In this document: positions 59,070 to 64,000 of the stretch, one piece after another
How the letters are laid out: the number at the start of each line of letters is the position of its first letter
Numbering within the stretch: position 1 is the first letter of the stretch
DNA from: Lumbricus rubellus
Taxonomy: Eukaryota; Annelida; Clitellata; Crassiclitellata; Lumbricidae
DNA: 64,000 nucleotides
Direction: 5' to 3'
NCBI GenBank assembly: GCA_945859605.1
Contig: OX243827.1
Coordinates: forward strand, 8,264,717 to 8,328,716
Translations under genes and position numbers: made by a program
Notes under the pieces: model-generated
Database searches by the model: none
What the model was told of the DNA's origin: nothing
The model's input: only the letters and a program-made list of their open reading frames with translations

Positions 59070-59850
59070 AAAACGATGCATAAAACATTTCATATCCATT
59101 GGCACCATTCACCTACTTCGACGCACTGGAAAAAGTCTGTAAATTGCTTCATCAAGGTCTACCTGTAATGCATGCCCGAGAGCTTTTAGCCATTGGAGTC
59201 CGTGAGACTGTGAGAGTGTTTGTGTTGTGGCATATGTGTGCTTTGTTTGGATGGTGCTAGAGTGGTGTTAGATTTGACGCTCAGGGAAGACGACATAGTA
59301 ATGAAATTTTCACGTAGGCCTAGTCCTCTTTTCACATCCAAACTTCATAGTCTGACTCCTCAGTATTTTTCTACAATTCTTATTCTGCATATACAATACA
59401 TCACAATACATTACAATACAATGCAATACATACCTACAACTGCAATTTTCGGATGCCCTCCTTTACAAGGTTCATAAGTGCGAATTGCAGCCGCTAGCAG
59501 ACAAGAACACCCACATGTAGGGCCTAGTCTATAGACTGAAGAGGTCAACTCTTGGCAGTTGATTGTATCATATATATCGTATCATAGGCCTATGAGAATT
59601 TATAAAGCACCTCTTGCAGCAGCAGCAGCAGTAGGCCTACTAGGCATATTCATAGTCGCTCTCGGTGTGACAGTTCCGAAGAAATGCAAATTTTGAAAAA
59701 ACCTTCGAGCAGCGTAGGGCTGAAGATGACGCCCCAATAAGATCCCAGGTCCAATGTATACGGATAGAGGGGAGTTCATTCTCATTGCCCGAGGAACTAG
59801 GAGAGGGCGGGAAGAGACTGCAGAGGAGATTCCACATCCAGTCACAAAAG
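59070..59850. other. No gene recognised
   Basis: Includes an ATACATTACAATAC-type minisatellite (59390-59435) and a CAG run (59617-59632). No supported exon. Confidence 0.45.
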
Positions 59851-59856
59851 AATTTA

Positions 59857-60480
59857 CGTAGTGGATCCGCTCACGCCCCGAGCGTGAGCGGAAACCATGT
59901 GCTACATTCACGCCCGTAACATTATTGGTTAGAGCCTCTCACGTGACGCCCCTCTCGCTATTGGCTAAAACATGTCACGTGAATTTAGGGGAGGAGGTTG
60001 TCGAGTACAGCACGTGCGACACGCAGGCTCTCACGATTTTACACGAATTGCAATGTAAAACGTTTAAAATGTCTTACAAATGACCCTACGTATGGAGGAA
60101 CATTTTGCACAGGTAATTATGTCTCACTTTAGCGCTCTTTGTCGTTAAATTGAAGCATGGTTATAACATAGAAGACGTAGGTGTCGTTCGCGTATAGGGT
60201 ACAAGGTTTCGCGTGAGGGTCGGTTAGGGTTAGTGTTAGGGTTAGTGTCGTCATTACATTGTTAAGATTTTTGCGTCGTGAGGGTCGGTTAGGGTTAGCG
60301 TTAGGGTTAGTGTCGTCATTAGATTCTTAAGATTTTTCCGTTGGTTGTTTAGCAGTTGTTGGCCAAGCTAGCCTAATAGCTTCACCATCAACTGCTAACA
60401 TCTTCCCCTTTCACGCGCGCAAAATCACGTGACATACAATGACCAATTGCGAAGCGACGGGCGTGAGCGGATCCACGACC
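59857..60480. mobile_element. Mutator-like nonautonomous element (9 bp duplication)
   Basis: Inverted ends share GTGGATCCGCTCACGCCC. AAGAATTTA stands at both sides (59848-59856 and 60481-60489). A 9 bp duplication is characteristic of Mutator-like elements. The interior has two copies of GGGTCGGTTAGGGTTAG followed by TAGTGTCGTCATTA (60215-60330) and AGGGGAGGAGG. No coding capacity. Confidence 0.75.
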
Positions 60481-60544
60481 AAGAATTTATTTAGGAGCTT
60501 GCCCCTTCTTAGTTATTGAGACTATAAGGGCAGTACCCTAAATT

Positions 60545-60721
60545 CAGGGCTTAAAGTGTGGCTGGACGGTCATGGACGGCGTCCGTGCACTAATTTTAAA
60601 ATCCGAGTGCCGTCCTGCCACTCATTGGCCAGCACGGCCTGGAAAGGTAAGGCGTCCAGTCACTTCTTTTGAAAAGGTAATGGGCGTCCAGGCACTTATT
60701 TGTCCAACACTTTCAGCACTG
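60545..60721. mobile_element. hAT MITE (CAGGGCTTAAAGTG family)
   Basis: Ends CAGGGCTTAAAGTGTGG and CAACACTTTCAGCACTG are inverted. Flanks CCTAAATT (60537-60544) and CCTAGATT (60722-60729) match 7 of 8. The interior contains the palindromic GGACGGCGTCC and repeated GGCGTCCAG. Confidence 0.88.
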
Positions 60722-61429
60722 CCTAGATTGGATATTCAAGGCAAGTTTAGACCGAAATGGAGTCTTCGTAAAACGGTAAGACCGTAAGAGAGATGCGACA
60801 GGAACAGATAAGCCTATAGATACTTCCAGATGGATTGGACAGCAACTAGGCCTACAAATCGATTCGTAGGCCTAATCTCGAACCTGGAAACACCAATTGA
60901 AAGGAAATCATGCTGCTTTTAAACTTGCCTCGTTCATAAATAACATTTTCATGACAGCAAAATAAGTATCAAAGCAATTTCTTACCGTGTCCCATTCCTG
61001 CGAAGATTGTTAGAATATCCATGTGGGCCTAGGCTATAGTCATCGCCGATGTATGACCCTATAATAGTTGTTTCATAAAGTTCAGAAATCACACTGAAAA
61101 GTCATTCGTTCGGTCATTTCAACCGATACTTTTAACGTTTACCGAAGTTGAAATTTGTCTAAACTGAAAAAGTCTGAAATCCCGATTGCGCCGTTTTGTA
61201 TATAATCCTCTAACAAACACCCTAAAACCACGAACTTGCAACTACATTCTAATTTCTATTGTAGGCTACTTTTGCAGTCAACTCTTTCCCGCCGCCAGCA
61301 TGTCACGTGGTCCAATTAGACAAGTGTCCATCTATTCATGCACGAGCGTGTACGCTGTTAGAACTTTGAAGTCATCCCAGCGTGCACAGCTATTACCCTC
61401 ACTGTGCACATTGGCCTTTGAACAACCCT

Positions 61430-61470
61430 CTGATGCAACACAGCGCTCGTGAATAAACTGGTGCCCTCGC
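61430..61470 (+). repeat. SINE family B fragment
   Basis: TGATGCAACACAGCGCTCG and GAATAAACTGGTGCCC only. Confidence 0.5.
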
Positions 61471-61699
61471 TTATATACCTTTACACCTGCGCAACTTATA
61501 ATGTGAAATTCAAGATTTCGGTAGGCTATACGATTAGGCCTACCAGAGCTCGCGTATGAAAATGAGCTACTTGACCGTCCGGTTACATTACAATGGGGTG
61601 CCTACTTGGCCTATGTGCTTAGTAAACATGTAAAGTTAAACTTCAATCTTGGGATTAATATAGCCAATCACACCACACAATATTGCATAAGCAGAAGGC

Positions 61700-62600
61700 G
61701 TTTTTTGTACAACAATCCTCAGCCAATTAAGCAACAAGCAATTCGAATGTTAACTAGCACTTCAATATTTTCCATAACAACTCCGTTACTTGTGTAATTT
61801 GAATTAAAGTACCCTTAAGCCTAAACCGTAGCTTAGTTGCTAAATTAATACGATGGTTTCAATTCCATAAATTGAAGCTGGATTGATGAAATTAGTTCTT
61901 GTAAAACAAAAAGTTGAACTGATTAAAATACTTGCGTAAATAGAAGATGGATTGTTGTCAGTTATCATGGACAAAGAATTAAAATGCCATGTTGACTTTA
62001 GCCCTTATAATAAAATGCATAAACGATATGATATAAGCTATAGGCCTTACATAGACAAAAATGCTAAAACGATGAATTAGGCCTAGCAATTTTTGTACAT
62101 AAAAATGGAATTTGGATTATGACAGTAATACATTCCGTAACATTCCTAAACAGACGTTGAATAATTTGAATTGAGAAGCACCAGACTTGTAAATGTTTTC
62201 TAATTATAGGCTAAAAGATAATAACGATTTTATTGTGAAATAATTTAGCAACGTAAACTAAGGTTTAACCCAATCCGACAATATACAAATCGTCCAATTA
62301 AGTCATTTACAAAATTAATTAATTTCAAAGTTCTTTTTAAAGTAAAATCTGCTCAAAACGCCATCTCACCGGTTAAATGTCACAAAGCATTTCTTATTTT
62401 AGTCTATGATGCTTCAATAAAACCAATCTTCTTCCAATCAGCAAAACCATGCTAAGAGGAATGAAATTAAGTTAATTAATGCTCTGTTCAACTACACAGT
62501 CAGTTTGTGCAACCGGAAAAATCTACGAAAAACTGTCTTGAAATGCTTGTAAAATTCGAAAGGTCTTCATACAAGCAGTGCCTTGTTCTTCTGCATCTCT
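61700..62600. other. No gene recognised
   Basis: AT-rich DNA without a supportable exon, RNA gene or repeat. Confidence 0.45.
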
Positions 62601-62628
62601 GAAAGTGTAGCAACAAAGTAACCAAAAG

Positions 62629-62938
62629 CATGGGCGGAGTTTGGTTTCCGTTCTTGGAGAGAAGTGGGGGCTAAAGAACCTGGGCTTTGGTTGGGGCGGA
62701 GACTTAGGGAAAAAGTTGATGACCTTTTTGTAGTCATCGGGTTGAAATCTCCATAAAACATACTATTTTTCTCGGAAAGAGAAGTTCACCTTTTTTATTC
62801 ATTCGATTGAAAAGAGCCATTTTCCCCGAAACATTTTTCTAGTTTGGGGTGAGGCTAAGCCCAAGAAAAAAATACCATTTTCATGGTAAAAAAGCTGAAT
62901 CTGGCCTTCTTACGGCCCCTTGATAAACTCTGCCCATG
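62629..62938. mobile_element. hAT MITE (CATGGGCGGAGTT family)
   Basis: CATGGGCGGAGTTTGG and AAACTCTGCCCATG ends. ACCAAAAG is duplicated perfectly (62621-62628 and 62939-62946). The interior has TGACCTTTTTGTAGTCATCGG and TTTTCATGGTAAAAAAGC, the latter shared with 32470. Confidence 0.92.
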
Positions 62939-63039
62939 ACCAAAAGCCTAGTAAAACGAAGTTCGTATACTGGTAATCTGAAATTATTGACAATAATGAT
63001 TCCACACCACTCGGTATGTGATGGGATAGGGGCCATGTA

Positions 63040-63210
63040 TGTAAGGGATTTTTTAAAGCAATTTTTCGAACTGAAAACCCCTTCTCTCCCTTCCCATCCT
63101 TTATGGGAAATTATTCCCAATTGGATAACTAATTTGGACCACCATAAATGTTTTTACAGCTGCACAAATTCATGTAGAACTCAACTTTTTGTACAGAACT
63201 GCATGATAGA
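63040..63210 (+). mobile_element. Fragment of the CAGGSCTT hAT family
   Basis: AGGGATTTTTTAAAGCAATT, CGAACTGAAAACCCCTTCTC, TTTTACAGCTGCACAAATTC and GTACAGAACTGCA correspond in order to 51320 and 32338. No intact ends. Confidence 0.55.
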
Positions 63211-63811
63211 AAAACCCTTATCTATTTATTATGAAGGCCTACACATAGAGGAGGGTCTATAATTATTATTGGCCTTCAAATAAGTCACAGAACTGATAAT
63301 ATCAGACAATTACTACCAGAAGTATGACTGTTGGAGATCTAGTGTAACACTTGTACGTACCTATGACTGAAAAATTAAGGATTATTTATGTTTTAATTAA
63401 ATATAAACCACCGTTAGCCTACATAGCATTCAGGGGTGTTGTGCCTCAAGAGAACGTGCGCAGGGCACTGGGCAGACGTAAAAAGAATGCATGCCGTGGG
63501 CTAATTTTCTCTGGATTTCTGCATACAAACCAAATAGCTGGTCCCTTAGACTAACTTGTTTCGAGGTTTTGAGAAAAGCCCTTAAGGAGAACGGCCAAGT
63601 TTGTTAAGGTCAGCTCTAGATAAATATCCTTAACATAATATTATAGTCAACGAGTAATAGATAAATAGAGTATGGCAACAAGTAATAGAAATAGAGTATG
63701 GCGCTCATTTTGCTCCAAAGTGTTGAGCAAACAACGTTAATGTGCATTCCAAACCGGTCTTAAGTGACATTGAACAAGATGGTCCCCTTAACTCCGTCAC
63801 AGCTTGTACTC

Positions 63812-63878
63812 TGGCAGTGCCAGTTCCAAGCCTGGATAAAGGAGGAGGGCGACGCTAATGATCCTTGTTATCACACAG
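63812..63878 (-). repeat. Short dispersed repeat ('ATTAGCG...GGCACTGG')
   Basis: Minus-strand ATCATTAGCGTCGCCC to GGAACTGGCACTGCCAG; compare 8887 and 47987. Confidence 0.7.
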
Positions 63879-64000
63879 TGTCATTAAACAGAAAAAAACT
63901 ACTACCACTACAATCCCTGATGCGACTCACGTGAGGCGCCGAGATACTTTACAGATTGTCATTTACATTTACGAAGAATTGGTCAGAATTTGCTGCGAAA

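Overview
This is eukaryotic, intron-containing, repeat-saturated DNA from an animal genome. The only gene I can identify with confidence is a nuclear receptor, which is metazoan-specific. Frequent tRNA-derived SINEs, hAT, piggyBac and mariner relics and very long microsatellites fit a marine invertebrate (possibly a deuterostome such as an echinoderm), but I cannot place the species from sequence alone.

The gene is a three-coding-exon COUP-TF-type (NR2F subfamily) receptor on the + strand, 51510-56029. Exon 1 carries the zinc-finger DNA-binding domain. Exon 2 carries the hinge and first part of the ligand-binding domain, and exon 3 the rest, including helix 12. Both splice junctions are phase 1, have GT/AG ends and reconstitute family-typical sequence. 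Intron 1 holds a tRNA-SINE and a decayed piggyBac element with TTAA duplications and an antisense transposase relic.

Almost everything else is mobile or simple DNA. From left to right: an inverted-repeat-rich fold-back element (1-2220); SINE copies and (ATC)n, (ATGG)n and (AC)n arrays (2.9-6.8 kb); hAT-type nonautonomous elements (9-12.5 kb); a three-block tetranucleotide array (13.7-14.6 kb); a duplicated 0.7 kb repeat whose second copy is split by a 7.86 kb hAT-like insertion (18916-26778). That insertion itself contains a nested 0.9 kb hAT, two tandem-repeat arrays and a short putative coding exon. Then come a SINE whose B box is split by a hAT insertion (28.4-29.1 kb), nested hATs at 32.3 kb, a DD37D mariner relic (36.1-37.2 kb), a nested hAT pair containing a BED-finger exon (42.9-45.9 kb), the receptor gene, and a right flank with a truncated LINE, hAT MITEs and a Mutator-like element.

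The most useful structural evidence is the set of target-site duplications read directly around element ends: 8 bp for many CAG...CTG elements, TTAA for piggyBac, and a 9 bp repeat for the Mutator-like element. They give a partial insertion chronology (element in element in element). Long open frames inside microsatellites are not genes and were left out.
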